From contig JAEVHH010000002.1 in assembly GCA_017607445.1 (NCBI GenBank), positions 1 to 64,000 on the forward strand: a stretch of DNA of 64,000 nucleotides, written 5' to 3'. The first letter of the stretch is position 1. The number at the start of each line of letters is the position of its first letter. The notes under the pieces were generated by a model, which did not search any database, was not told where the DNA came from, and saw only the letters and a list, made by a program, of their open reading frames with translations. Positions 35,925-47,732 of the stretch are shown here, in pieces. A program made the position numbers and the translations under genes. The DNA comes from Histoplasma ohiense. Its lineage: Eukaryota > Ascomycota > Eurotiomycetes > Onygenales > Ajellomycetaceae.

Positions 35925-38900
35925 TGTCTGCTCCACTCTCACTATAATGAGAAGACAGAAGATGAAATCCTCAGCATCACAGATCTGATCTCAGACTCTG
36001 ACACTGATGTCAGCTGTCTGACATCATTGTCTCATCTTCTTCTTGAGCACAATCAGTGGCAGTATCACCACTGTGATGCTGGCATCAGAAAGTTGGCAGA
36101 GGAGGAGATAGAGCAGACTCTTCCTCTTATCAATGCAGAGAACTGTAATAATCTGATCAGCTTCATTGAGTATATGCTGCATCATCTGCTTCTGTGTGGT
36201 GAACTGATACTGAGTGTGCTCTTCATACATGCACTGCAGGATGAGATGTGTCTGTTTCATGATTCAATGTCAGCAACTGTAGACTGAGACAACTCAGTGA
36301 GTTAATCACTGCACAAGTTGAGACTTCATCTCTGAATTCATTCATCAGCATTTGAAGGGATTTTTATTCTCTTCTTCTCAGTTTGTCAGATTAATCAGCT
36401 GATGAGTGAATGAGTTGCTGACTCAGCTGAGATCTTGGATTGAGATTGGAAATAGAGAGAGAGAAGCAGTCAGATGAAATACAGTGAAATCATAGATGAG
36501 CTGATGTCAGAACTCATTGATATATCAGAACTTCTGCAGCTCAGCATCTGTCAAGCTGTCTTGAAAGTTGACAGTGTCATTATAGACACAGTTTTCCATC
36601 CACAGTGTGTGTGATGTCTGTCAGTGGAAGACAGCAGATATACTGCTGATGGAATTCTCATCTTCATCTTCATTATCATTCTCAGCCAGTCAGAGGAAAG
36701 TGGCTGCAGTGAATTTTCTGATGGCAATGTCCACAGTGATCTGTCACCACACATGAATGTGGATGTGCTTGCTCAGAAACTGCTTGCCCGCAGAGACAAT
36801 CACATTGATCATACAGTCATCAGACCATGGTGAATGCCTCTGAGATCAGAGGTAATTCAACATAACCTCTGAAATGTTGATCTGCTGATGCAGTCACTGA
36901 TAGAATGATTGAACTAGTGTCAGAAACTGCACTGTGAGAGCTGCAATCTCTGAAAAAAGGAACTGCACAGATCACTGCAATGTGTTGATCATGTTCAGAG
37001 ATTTGTGATAGCTGATAATGAACAGTATATGACTGTTGTGAAGGAAGAAATTCCAGGACTTGAGAGTTGTGTTTCATCACTGCAGTCTCAGAAACTCTGT
37101 GTGCTGTGACTGCTGTCTGAAATCAATGAAGAATAAAATAAAAAGAGCATTGAGAAATCACTGAACAGCATTCTTATACTGATCAGCTGTATCAGCTGAT
37201 ATTATTCAGATGCTGTCCATTGTCTGCTCTCAGAATATCTGAAACAGTGCAGAGATCTTGTCAACTCAGATGAATAATCAGCTGTCAAAGAGCTGCAGCT
37301 GAAAGATGTTTTGAGAGTCAGTGAGAAAGAAGTCACTCAGCTCCACAGTATCTCAGTTGTCAATAAAATCTGACAGATCAAACCATGGAATCTGAGACAT
37401 CAGATACAAGACATTACTGAGACAGAGCTCATTCTGAAAGATCTCACAGATCTGAGTCAAACTCTGTCAGATGATGATGTGCAGATCAGTCAGAGGAAAG
37501 ACCATATTCTAATAGATAAGAATCAGCTCATTCTGATATCAGTGCATTAGCACAGACAGAATCTCTGTGTAGATGATCTGAAATTCAAACAGTTGATTCT
37601 TCAGCAGCTCAGCTATGAGATCAGCTGTGTTGTTGAGCATTCATTGATTCTGAATGATCATCAGTGATGATGTGAGATCCAGGTTGAGATTCTTTATGCA
37701 CTGTTTCATCATATATATCAGAACAACAATCTGACAGTTATAGATGAGCTGAGACAGATATGATGTATAGATGAACATGAGTAACCACCATCACTGCTCA
37801 GAGCCTCAGAAGAGAATGGCAGCAAAGAAGATCAGAACAAAGTCAAAAGTGTGATGAGATACAGAATACTGAATCACAGTTATGCAGAACTGCAAGATCT
37901 TTTGATTAAGCTGTCTATTCAGTTCATTCAGATTGTTCTGATCATTGACAGCTGATTGAGCTGTCTCAGTTGTCTCAGCTGTCTCTGTCATCTCTGTTCA
38001 TAACATCTGTTGTTCATCAATGGGTTTGAAGAGAGAATCTGATAAATGCTTCTGTTCAACAACACACTCTCAGTAGCAAATCAATTTCTGTCAAGTCTGA
38101 ATATAGTATAAATGAGTCTGTTTGTTCTGCAGAGCAGATATTGAATTCTGAGAGGCTTCTTCATGTGTAAAAGTGTTGAGCAGTCAGATATTGTGACAGC
38201 TGAGCTGATGTGCATTGAGAGTCTGATCATATATCAGTATCATCATTGTGCTCTTCAGAATGTGTCTGATACTGAAGCAAATTATAGTCAATCCAGGCTT
38301 CTCAGTTGACTGTGGCAGTCAGTAACTGACAGCAAGCTCATCAAGAATGATTCTCTGAAGATAAATGTGAATCTCAGTGACTTTCATTCATGAAGTGATC
38401 TCAGAAATATGTTAAGATTCATTCAGAGTATTCTGATCAGAATGATTCTTCTTCAGACTGTTCTTGAATTGATCAAACATCTGTTTTTATACTAGCTGAG
38501 GGATGACAGTGGTTGATCTGAGTGTGAGTGTTGATGCTAAGTATGAGACAGTTCTGAAAGTGTTGATGTGTAACTCTATATATTGTTCTGATATGACTGA
38601 GTCAGTTAACATTACAGTGAAGAACTGAACTCATTGACTTTGACTGAAAAGACACTGAAAGTGTGTATGATGTCAGAGCATGGAGCTGTAATGAAATATT
38701 CATCACTGATGCTCTTTATTGTAATGCTGTCGCATGCAGGTGCGGCTGATGGTATGATAATTACATGACTTCAGATGACAGATGAACTCTGATTGAGTTG
38801 ACAGTTTATGAATCTCAGAGATTTCATCAGATGAATGTATAATCTCATCCACTGTATCTGCAACTGTTCAGAATTGATTATCTTGCTCAATCATCTGACA

Positions 38901-39047
38901 CTGAGTCCACTTCTGACAATGCTTTTCTAGTAGATACTGTCTAAGATTCTGATGGGTGTAGCAGAAACCATGTATTGTACAAAGCACAACACATCATTCA
39001 GATAGAATTCTAAGATATAACAGCAACACATCACACTCAGCCTTCAT
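35925..39047 (-). pseudogene. Telomere-linked RecQ-type helicase pseudogene, copy 2, C-terminally truncated
   Basis: This duplicates codons 1 to about 1041 of copy 1. Start codon 39047 to break point 35925 is 3122 nt, exactly the distance from 32375 to 29253 in copy 1, so no net indel has accumulated. It includes the C2H2 N-terminus and the Walker A region, here further decayed to IDKRKSLLYLLLCQL. The helicase core after motif Ia is missing because the sequence switches to an F1 LTR. It was a duplicate before most of the transitions, as the two copies differ at many CpG-type sites. Confidence 0.88.
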
Positions 39048-39154
39048 CACAGATGATAAAGATCTCAAACTTGTAACAGACATATTCTGCTGATGATACA
39101 GACTGTGTAGATGAAATAAAGTATACTGTTGATACTGCTGACACAGCTGTGGAT

Positions 39155-39283
39155 AACTTTGAAGATCAGTGAAGATTTACTTCAAGTAATTCTAAGAGGG
39201 CTAGAATATTTCTGATTAGCATGAACTTAATTTGTTAGCAAAATGAGTGAACCTCAGCAGAGTTCAACATGCAATAGTTATAG
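39155..39283. repeat. 129-bp unit, copy 3 (upstream of RecQ copy 2)
   Basis: It occupies the same place relative to the RecQ start as copy 1 (107 bp upstream). It is more decayed than the other three. An F1 pol fragment begins directly after it. Confidence 0.88.
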
Positions 39284-40971
39284 AGATATCTGTCTTGAGA
39301 ATTGTATGCTTATCTGAATTGAATGATTGCAGCATCAGAGTGTTTGTGAATATATACTTCAGCTTTTTGAATACTGTGTTTGTTTTGACAGTTCATTGAA
39401 ATACAGTGTCTTTCTGAGTCAGATTCATCAGTGATTATATGATATCAGAGAAGTTTTTGATGAATTTTCAGTAAAAGTTGATAAATTCTAGAAGACTTCT
39501 AGTTTCTTTTATCAAGACTAATATCTCTCAGTTGAGAATTGCTTTTATCTTCTTAGAATTCATATATACATCTTTTTCAGCTTTGATGATGAATTCTAGA
39601 TAGATTATAGACTTGATCTCAAAGTCACATTTATCAATGTTCATTTGCAGTTCAGCTTTTCAAAGACAGTCAAGCACTTGTTGTATATATTTGTGATACT
39701 CTGTAAGTGATTCATTGATGAAGATCAGAATATTATTCATGTACACTGAGACAATCTCATTGAACAGATCTTATAGAGCTCAGTTAATCTATTTCTGAAA
39801 TATGCTTGAGATGTTTGCTAATTCAAAGAAAATCACTGTTCATTTATATAATCTGTAATATATATGAAAAGCAGTTAGTCATTTATCATCTTCATTAATT
39901 TTTATCTTATAGAAGGCTGCAGAGATGTCAAGCTTTATAAATTATTTTACTTCTTCTATTCATTTAAATGTTTCATTGATGAGTGAGAGAGAGTATTGAT
40001 TCTTCCATGTAATTTTGTTGAGTTTTTGATAGTTGATGCAGAATCATAAGCTTTCTTCTGATTTCTTTGCAAATAGTACAGATGCTGCAGTAGATGAGTT
40101 GCTAATATAAATAAAGTCTTTGTTCAGTAATCTGTTAAGTGTTTTTTGTAGAATGAGAAGCTCATTGTGTGATATACTGTAGAGAGAATTTCAGAGTGAT
40201 TGTGAGTTAGAATTATTTTTTTTAATGAGCTCAATTGTATGATCTATACTGAGTTTTTGATGAGAGGAAAGCTTTTCAACTTCTTTTTTGTTGAATATAT
40301 CTGTGAAATCTTTATATGATTCAGATAGTTTTTTGTGCAGTTTTTTGTGATCTTTGAGATCTAGCTTTTCTAATGCTTTTTTGATATCTACTATGCTAGC
40401 AGTGAACACTTGAATGTTATTCTTTTCATGTATTTAATGAATTAGTAGTTTGTATACTTCTGCTGATATCTGAATGAGATTAGTGGTTCTATTGATATTC
40501 TTCTCATAAATATGATCATCTTCTGAGAAAATAAGACAGTGATTGTGTGTGTTCAACAAGGTTTCAAATTCTGTGAGTTATGATAGACTGAGTATTAGAT
40601 TATACTCAAGGTCTTGTATTTTGTATGTGTATATATTCTTTTTCTTGTGTTCTTCTATGTTGATATTAAATCTTATGATATTGTAGAAGATGGATCCTCT
40701 AAAGTCATCAAATTCACTGAGTTTATATAGTTTGAGAAAGAGAATATACTGGATTTTATGCTTCTCAATCAGCTGAGTGTCTATAAGAGTGTAATGAAGA
40801 AAACCACTGTCTATCATTGCTTATATATTGACTAGATTATTTACAATGACAGAGATTATGATTGTATCTGTTTGTATTTTTTGCTTGAATCTTCATCAAG
40901 CTTTCTGCTTCTGAACTTTTGTCTATATTTTAAAGTGAGAGCTCTTCTTTTCTCTGTTCTTGCTTGTTCAT
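39284..40971 (-). mobile_element. F1 gypsy copy 3, RT to gag-end fragment
   Basis: A minus-strand F1 fragment covers reverse transcriptase, the RT-protease linker and the protease (MIDSGFLHYTLIDTQL at 40817 leftward), up to the last codons of gag. It is bounded by a 129-bp unit on the left and an LTR scrap on the right. Stops are frequent. Confidence 0.82.
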
Positions 40972-41018
40972 TGTAACGGGCGTACTTCAATTAACAATCT
41001 AGCACTATTCTAATACAG
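40972..41018 (-). repeat. 47-bp F1 LTR end fragment with CpG retained
   Basis: It begins TGTAACGGGCGTACTTCAAT and stops after about 47 bp. It keeps the CpGs of the intact end that other decayed copies have lost. Confidence 0.75.
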
Positions 41019-41270
41019 TTGAATTCAAAAAGATAATAGAAATCACAGAGTTTTTTGTAGTGATATTATCAAGTTCTTAATTTTGTTCAGAAGAATCTCA
41101 ATACTGATGTTATTGTAGACAATGATTTTATAAGATTTTATATACTGCAGTAGAAGACAGATTGCTTCATAATATCTTTCTTTGAAAATGATTACAAAAT
41201 CAAAAACTGTAAACTTCAGATTTAAAATAATCTTATACTTCTTTTTGATATAGATTATCAGATTAATACA
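41019..41270 (-). pseudogene. Fragment of the UPF1-like helicase gene
   Basis: About 250 bp match 24546-24800, part of the N-terminal region of the UPF1-like pseudogene. The minus-strand reading (FTVFDFVIIFKERYYEAICLL) aligns with the longer copy. It is bounded by an LTR scrap and a hAT-like fragment, so it was carried here by rearrangement. Confidence 0.8.
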
Positions 41271-41280
41271 GTACAAAATG

Positions 41281-41460
41281 AAATCAAATGAGACTATGAT
41301 TTACTCTATATAGATGATATAATACTATAAGTCTTATTAAAAATCATTATCTATTAAAAGAAGTTTAATGTATTTATACTCTAGTTCTATTTTGAACTAG
41401 TAATGATAGTGATAGATAGATTCACTGCAGTAGATTGATTGACAGTGATAGATTAGCAGT
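41281..41460. mobile_element. hAT-like element fragment
   Basis: It matches 44325-44475 of the inverted-repeat element, including CTAGTTCTATTTTGAACTAG, with CpG lost. It leads into a minisatellite, as in the longer copies. Confidence 0.7.
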
Positions 41461-42138
41461 GATAGATTGACAGCAGCAATAGATTAGCAGTGATAGATTA
41501 GCAGTGATAGATTAGCAGTGATAGATTAGCAGCAATAGATTGGCAGCAAGGGATAGCTTAGCAGTGAGAGATAGATTAGCAGTGGTAGATAAATTGACAG
41601 CAAGAGATAGCTTAGCAGCAAGGGATAGCTTAGCAGCAAGGAATAGCTTAGCAGCAAGGGATAGCTTAGCAGTGAGAGATAGCTTAGCAGTGGTAGATAA
41701 ATTGGCAGCAAGGGATAGCTTAGCAGCAAGGGATAGCTTAGCAGTGAGGGATAGCTTAGCAGCGAGGGATAGCTTAGCAGCGAGCGATAGCTTAGCAGCG
41801 ATGGATAGCTTAGCAGCGAGGGATAGCTTAGCAGCAAGGAATAGCTTAGCAGCGAGGGATAGCTTAGCAGTGAGGGATAGCTTAGCAGCAAGGGATAGCT
41901 TAGCAGCGAGGGATAGCTTAGCAGCGAGCGATAGCTTAGCAGCGATGGATAGCTTAGCAGCGAGGGATAGCTTAGCAGCAAGGAATAGCTTAGCAGCGAG
42001 GGATAGCTTAGCAGTGAGGGATAGCTTAGCAGTGAGGGATAGCGTAGCAGCAAGGGATAGCTTAGCAGTGAGGGATAGCGTAGCAGCGAGGGATAGCTTA
42101 GCAGTGAGGGATAGCTTAGCAGTGAGGGATAGCTTAGC
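41461..42138. repeat. GATAG-type minisatellite, 14-18-bp units
   Basis: Units of GATAGATTAGCAGT (14 bp) grade into GATAGCTTAGCAGCGAGG (18 bp). The right part is the same as 32612-32874 but longer. Long reading frames on both strands (207 and 256 codons) come from the repeat. Confidence 0.9.
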
Positions 42139-42440
42139 AGAGTATGCACTAGCTAATTGTGCTGAGGTATCTTTTTGTTACTTGGCAGGCACGTGTGGCT
42201 GGGAGGTACTCAGGGGGGACTTGGCACGGGTGTGTTGGAACACGAAAATTGATCAGAGTTTTTTCAAACAGAGAATCAAGAATAACTCAAGCAACTGTGG
42301 ATCAAATTAAACAAAATTTTAATAGATTATCAACATAAAATAGATCTATCTCTGATCAAAATCTGAGTTGATTTGACCCAGTATTGATGGAGTAATTTGA
42401 TGAAATGTTAAAAATCCACCCAAGCAAATGCCAAAACACT
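42139..42440. repeat. 302-bp segment, second copy
   Basis: This is the counterpart of 32875-33176. It retains more CpG than that copy. Confidence 0.85.
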
Positions 42441-42569
42441 AACTTTGAAGGTCAGCGGAGGTTTACTCCAAGTAACCCTAAGGGAGCTAAGCTATTTCTG
42501 GTTAGTGTGAACTTAATTTGTTAGCAAAACAGGTGAACCCCAGCGGAGTTCAACGTGCAATAGTTATAG
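42441..42569. repeat. 129-bp unit, copy 4
   Basis: It is 129 bp like the others, followed directly by the second gypsy family's gag-protease fragment. It keeps a CpG in CAGCGGAG where the other copies have CAGCAGAG or CAGTGGAG. Confidence 0.9.
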
Positions 42570-44063
42570 TATCTAGATGTATATGATTAATATTCAATAC
42601 TTTTCTATAGATTCAGCATCTTCACATTCAGTTGATATCAGAGTTCACAGCTTTCAATCACAGCATGCTCAAAATTATATTATATCTGCTAATATCAGCC
42701 TCTTCAAAATGATGGAATTCTTCTCAGAGAATATGTTTATCATTGATAATCTTCATTGCAGCTCTTTGTTGTTTATATAATTTAATCTTATAATTATCAA
42801 CTGCTTTCACTACTTTTGATTTATCTTCTGTCTTCAAGAAATATTTTGATGCTCAGATGTGAGATACAAAGTTCACATTCACATCAGAATTCACTAGCAT
42901 TCACATCATTGATCATCTCACTTCTGTCAGTATTCACATATTCATTGTCAATAATCATTTATCTTGCAGTTTAGTTGTTTGTATTCTCAATGCAGCAGCT
43001 GCTTCTATGATTGAAATTGTTGATTTTTTGCTTATTGAACTTGATTATACTTTTTGAGATGTAATATTCAACAATCATTTGCAATATGACTCTTTTTATA
43101 ACAGTGAGAACACTTCTTCATTCAGTTATATTTATTTTTCTTGATTTGTTCAGTTGAACTCATTTGTTCCTCTTGTTTTCTCTTATTTCAATGATTGCTA
43201 GATTTATCAGAATGATGCTGATTCTCTACAAATATTGTAGATTTTTCTTTGTGAATAGTATGCTGTTGCTCTGATATATTTTTCTCAAGAGTCTGTAGAG
43301 TTCAAAACAACTCTTTGTAGTTCTGAAACTCTTGATTTCAATGATTAAGTTCAGTGTGTAGTATTTTCAATATCTTACTACACAAATTATCCATTCTTTG
43401 TTCTTCACTATATGAAGGTAAGTAGTATTCTCAGTCTTTGAAATATTTAGAGAAATTGTATATTGATTGTCATTCTTGTTGTTTTGTATCTTGAAATTTT
43501 TGACTTGTCAATCAGTACTGATTCTGTGGATTGTTAATTTGCATTTCTAGATATGATAGTATATCATCAAAAATCAACAGTGTCACTTCTCCATGTCTCT
43601 TATACAATGATACAAAATTCAATCATTTCTGCTTAATGTGAGTGTCAAGATAGAGTTTAGCATCATTTATTTTGTGTTCTTTCTTTCAATAATATCAGCA
43701 GTAGTGTGTAAAGAGAGTCAATATGCAATCTTTATAATTCTTAAATTCTAACATATTTTTTTCTCAATAATAGTTCTTAATCTTCAATTTCAGTGATGTT
43801 TCATTATCATTGTCTATATTATTTGCAGATTGATTTTACAGTGATTCTGTGATGATATTCTGAGTTAATTGAGATTTGATGAGAGTATCTTCACAAATCT
43901 GCACTTTCAACTTATTGAGCTGCTGTTGTGCATGCAGAATAGCTAATTGCTGCTCTCATTCACAAATTTGATCATTCAACTGTTGCAAACACACATTGTG
44001 ATCATCAGAGGCAGTAGAAGATTCAGATTGATTTTCAAAAAATCTTACACATATCAAAATCAT
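42570..44063 (-). pseudogene. Gag-protease fragment of a second gypsy element
   Basis: The reading starts from ATG at 44063 and continues leftward. A Gln/Leu-rich coiled-coil-like N-terminus is followed by a capsid-like region. A knuckle CSHCYKKSHIANDC (C-x2-C-x4-H-x4-C) lies near 43100, and a protease/linker segment reading ISRYNIILSMLWL near 42690 is comparable to YDIILGMPWL of gypsy elements. Many stops. Its sequence differs from F1 and no LTR was recognised, so it is a separate family, truncated at the 129-bp unit. Confidence 0.78.
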
Positions 44064-44122
44064 CTTACATGTTTTTAACTAACATTACATGTTTTAACTA
44101 ACATTGTGTGCTTTATTGTAGA

Positions 44123-45447
44123 TAGACTGGCTGTGTGACCATGCATGGGACTGGGACTAAATATTTCTCCAGTTCCATTATCAAATTTCTTAGTTCTGGT
44201 CCCATATAGTGTTTATTAAATTAGTCACTTTACACTGTTTATATTATAAATCTAGTCCCAGGTCATGTTCTTCTTATAAATTACTGATTCTGGTCCCATT
44301 TGGTCCCATTTTGTTAAAATGGGACCAAATGGGACCATGATTTACCCTATATAGATGATATAATGCTATGAGCGTTACCAAAAATCATTACCTATCAAAA
44401 GAAGTTTAGTGTGTTTATGCTCTAGTTCTATTTTGAACTAGTAATGATAGTGATAGATAGATTCGCCGCGGTAGATAGGTTGGCAGCGATAGATTAGCAG
44501 CGATAGATTAGCAGCGATAGATTAGCAGCGATAGATTAGCAGCGATAGATAGATTAGCAGCAGCAATAGATTAGCAGCGATAGATAGATTGGCAGTGGTA
44601 GATAAATTGGCAGCGATAGATAGATTCGCCGCGGTAGATAGGTTGGCAGCGATAGATTAGCAGCGATAGATTGGCAGTGATAGCTTAGCAGCGAGGGATA
44701 GCTTAGCAGTGAGGGATAGATTGGCAGCGGCGATAGATTAGCAGCGATAGATAGATTAGCAGTGAGGGATAGCTTAGCAGTGAGGGATAGATTGGCAGCG
44801 GCGATAGATTAGCAGCGATAGATAGATTAGCAGCGATAGATAGATTGACAGCAGCGATAGATTAGCAGCAATAGATAGATTGGCAGTGGTAGATAAATTG
44901 GCAGCGATAGATAGGTTGGCAGCGATAGATAGGTTGGCAGCGATAGCTTAGCAGCGAGGGATAGCTTGCAGCAATAGATAGGTTGGCAGCGGCGATAGCT
45001 TAGCAGCGAGGGATAGCTTAGCAGCGAGGGATAGCTTGCAGCAGTAGATAGATTGGCAGCGGCGATAGCTTAGCAGCGAGGGATAGCTTAGCAGCGAGGG
45101 ATAGCTTAGCAGCAATAGATTGGTTGGCAGCACTAGATAGGGGTGATATCTCCACCAATCATATCATCAGATTGATATCTAAGATATGTATTATATAATC
45201 ATCAGAATGGGACCAAACCTCAGTCAAAATCATAATCAGTCTCAGGTCATGTTCTTATTTTTGATAGTCAGTCACTTTACATGAAATATCAAGATTTATT
45301 AGTCCCATTTCACTCATGTTCTAATAATTCTAGTCACTTTACACTCCCATTCTGATCCTGGTTCCACTGAAAATCACGCCAAGAAATGGACTGGAACCAA
45401 ACCAAACCAAACCAAACATGAAATTCATGGTCCCACCGGCCAGTCTA
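44123..45447. mobile_element. hAT-like non-autonomous element with 8-bp target duplication
   Basis: The ends are imperfect inverted repeats starting TAGACTGGC, about 19 of the first 22 bases matching. They are flanked on both sides by the octamer ATTGTAGA (44115-44122 and 45448-45455). An 8-bp duplication is characteristic of hAT transposons. The 1325-bp interior has no gene. It holds a perfect 22-bp-arm hairpin at 44291-44337 and a minisatellite at 44435-45137. Confidence 0.82.
44435..45137. repeat. GATAGATTAGCAGC minisatellite inside the hAT-like element
   Basis: Mixed 14-bp and 18-bp units such as GATAGATTAGCAGC and GATAGCTTAGCAGCGAGG. CpG is well kept (GCAGCG, CCGCGG) compared with the rest of the window. 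Confidence 0.88.
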
Positions 45448-45502
45448 ATTGTAGATGTGTGTAACAACAGACCACTCAAATAGAGTTATGAATGATTAGA
45501 AT

Positions 45503-45773
45503 TGTAAGAGATGATTGTAGGTATAATTATGAAAGTAGTGTGAAGTACACATATAGAATGTTAAGAAGATAGTAATCTCTATTATTCAAAGCTAATCACT
45601 GATCCTCTAATATCTACAGATATCAGTGAGCATTATATAGATGATCACCACACACTACAGCTGTCTATGATACTGTGTGTTATATTTCTTCTCATTAATT
45701 CTGATGTGTTCTGTGTTCTTCTATCGCCACATAGCTATTTTCTAATATAGATATCTCCGTTGCGCCTATTACA
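45503..45773. repeat. Solo LTR of the chromodomain gypsy element
   Basis: 271 bp with ends TGTAAGAGATG and CTATTACA. It is one of four copies of identical length (48793, 51931, 53502). No target duplication is visible, and its right side is a broken hAT-like copy, so the site was rearranged after insertion. Confidence 0.88.
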
Positions 45774-46498
45774 TCCATTTCTTGATGTGATTTCCAGTGA
45801 GACCATGATCAGAATAAAAGTGTAAAGTGACTAGAATTATTAGAATATGAGTGAAATGAGACTAATAAATCTTGATATTTCTTGTAAAATAACTGACTAT
45901 CAAAAATAAGAACATGATCTGAAACTGACTATGATTTTGACTGAGGTTTGATTCTGTTCTGATGATTATATAATACATATCTAGATATCAATCTGATGAT
46001 ATGATTGGTGGAGATATCACCTCTATCTAGTGCTGTCAATCAATTTGCCTCTGTCAATCTATCTACTGCTGCTAATCTATCGCCGCTGTCAATCTATCTC
46101 TCACTGCTAAGCTATCCCTCACTGCTAAGCTATCACTGCCAATCTATCGCTGCTAATCTATCGCTGCCAACCTATCTACCGCGGCGAATCTATCTATCGC
46201 TGCCAATTTATCTACCACTGCCAATCTATCTATCGCTGCCAATCTATTGCTGCTAATCTATCGCTGCTAATCTATCGCTGCTGCCAATCTATCTATCGCT
46301 GCTAATCTATCGCCGCTGCCAATCTATCCCTCGCTGCTAAGCTATCCCTCACTGCTAAGCTATCCCTCGCTGCTAAGCTATCCCTCACTACTAAGCTATC
46401 TATTGCTGCTAATCTATCACTGCTAATCTATCGCTGCTAATCTATCGCTGCTAATCTATCGCTGCCAATCTATCGCTGCCAACCTATCTACTGCAGTG
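45774..46498. mobile_element. Truncated hAT-like copy, inverted orientation
   Basis: This is the reverse complement of the right part of 44123-45447. It starts at CATTTCTTGATGTG directly after the LTR and ends in minisatellite units. CpG is partly lost in the unique part. Confidence 0.78.
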
Positions 46499-47732
46499 AA
46501 TAGGCTGGCCGGTGGGACCATGAATTTCATGTTTGGTTTGGTTTGGTTTGGTCCCAGTCCATTTCTTGGTGTGATTTTCAGTGAGACCAGGATCAGAATG
46601 GGAGTGTAAAGTGACTAGAATTATTAGAACATGAGTGAAATGGGACTAATAAATCTTGATATTTCATGTAAAGTGACTGACTATCAAAAATAAGAACATG
46701 ATCTGGGACTGACTATGATTTTGACTGAGGTTTGGTCCTGTTCTGATGATTATATAATACATATCTTAGATATCAATCTGATGATATGATTGGTGGAGAT
46801 ATCACCCCTATCTAGTGCTGTCAACCAATCTATTGCTGCCAAGCTATCCCTCACTGCTAAGCTATCACTGCCAACCTATCTACCGCGGCGAATCTATCTA
46901 TCGCTGCCAATTTATCTACCACTGCCAATCTATCTATCGCTGCCAATCTATTGCTGCTAATCTATCGCTGCTGCCAATCTATCTATCGCTGCTAATCTAT
47001 CGCTGCTAATCTATCACTGCCAACCTATCTATTGCTGCCAATTTATCTACCACTGCCAATCTATCTATCACTGCTAATCTATCGCTGCCAACCTATCTAC
47101 CGCGGCGAATCTATCCATCACTGCCAATTTATCTACCACTGTCAATCTATCTATTGCTGCTAATCTATCACTGCTAATCTATCACTGCTAATCTATTGCT
47201 GCTAATCTATTGCTGCTGCCAATCTATCTATCACTGCTAATCTATTGCTGCTAATCTATCACTGCTAATCTATCGCTGCTAATCTATCGCTGCTAATCTA
47301 TCACTGCTAATCTATCGCTGCCAACCTATCTACCGCGGCGAATCTATCTATTGCTGCCAACCAATCTACCACTGCCAATCTATCTATCACTGCCAATCTA
47401 TCACTGCCAATCTATCGCTGCCAACCTATCTACTGCAGTGAATCTATCTATCACTATCATTACTAGTTCAAAATAGAACTAGAGCATAAATACACTAAAC
47501 TTCTTTTGATAGATAATGATTTTTGATAACACTCATAGCATTATATCATCTATATAGGGTAAATCATGGTCCCATTTGGTCCCATTTTAAATGGGACCAG
47601 AATCAGTAATTTATAAGAAGAACATGACCTGGGACTAGATTTATAATATAAACAGTGTAAAGTGACTAATTTAATAAACACTATATGGAACCAGAACTAA
47701 GAAATTTGATAATGGAACTGGAGAAATATTTA
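46499..47732. mobile_element. Second inverted hAT-like copy
   Basis: It starts TAGGCTGGCCGGTGGG, the inverted-repeat end, and runs through the same unique part and minisatellite (46800-47450) to the unique sequence of the other end. It lacks the last 30 bp or so. With 44123-45447 it forms a large imperfect palindrome of more than 3 kb. Confidence 0.8.

Noticed and set aside
41526..42310. Ser/Leu/Ala repeat proteins of 207 and 256 codons
   Set aside because: The frames follow the GATAG-type minisatellite on both strands.
46005..47009. Tyr/Leu/Ser-rich short frames
   Set aside because: Also minisatellite-derived, in hAT-like copies.
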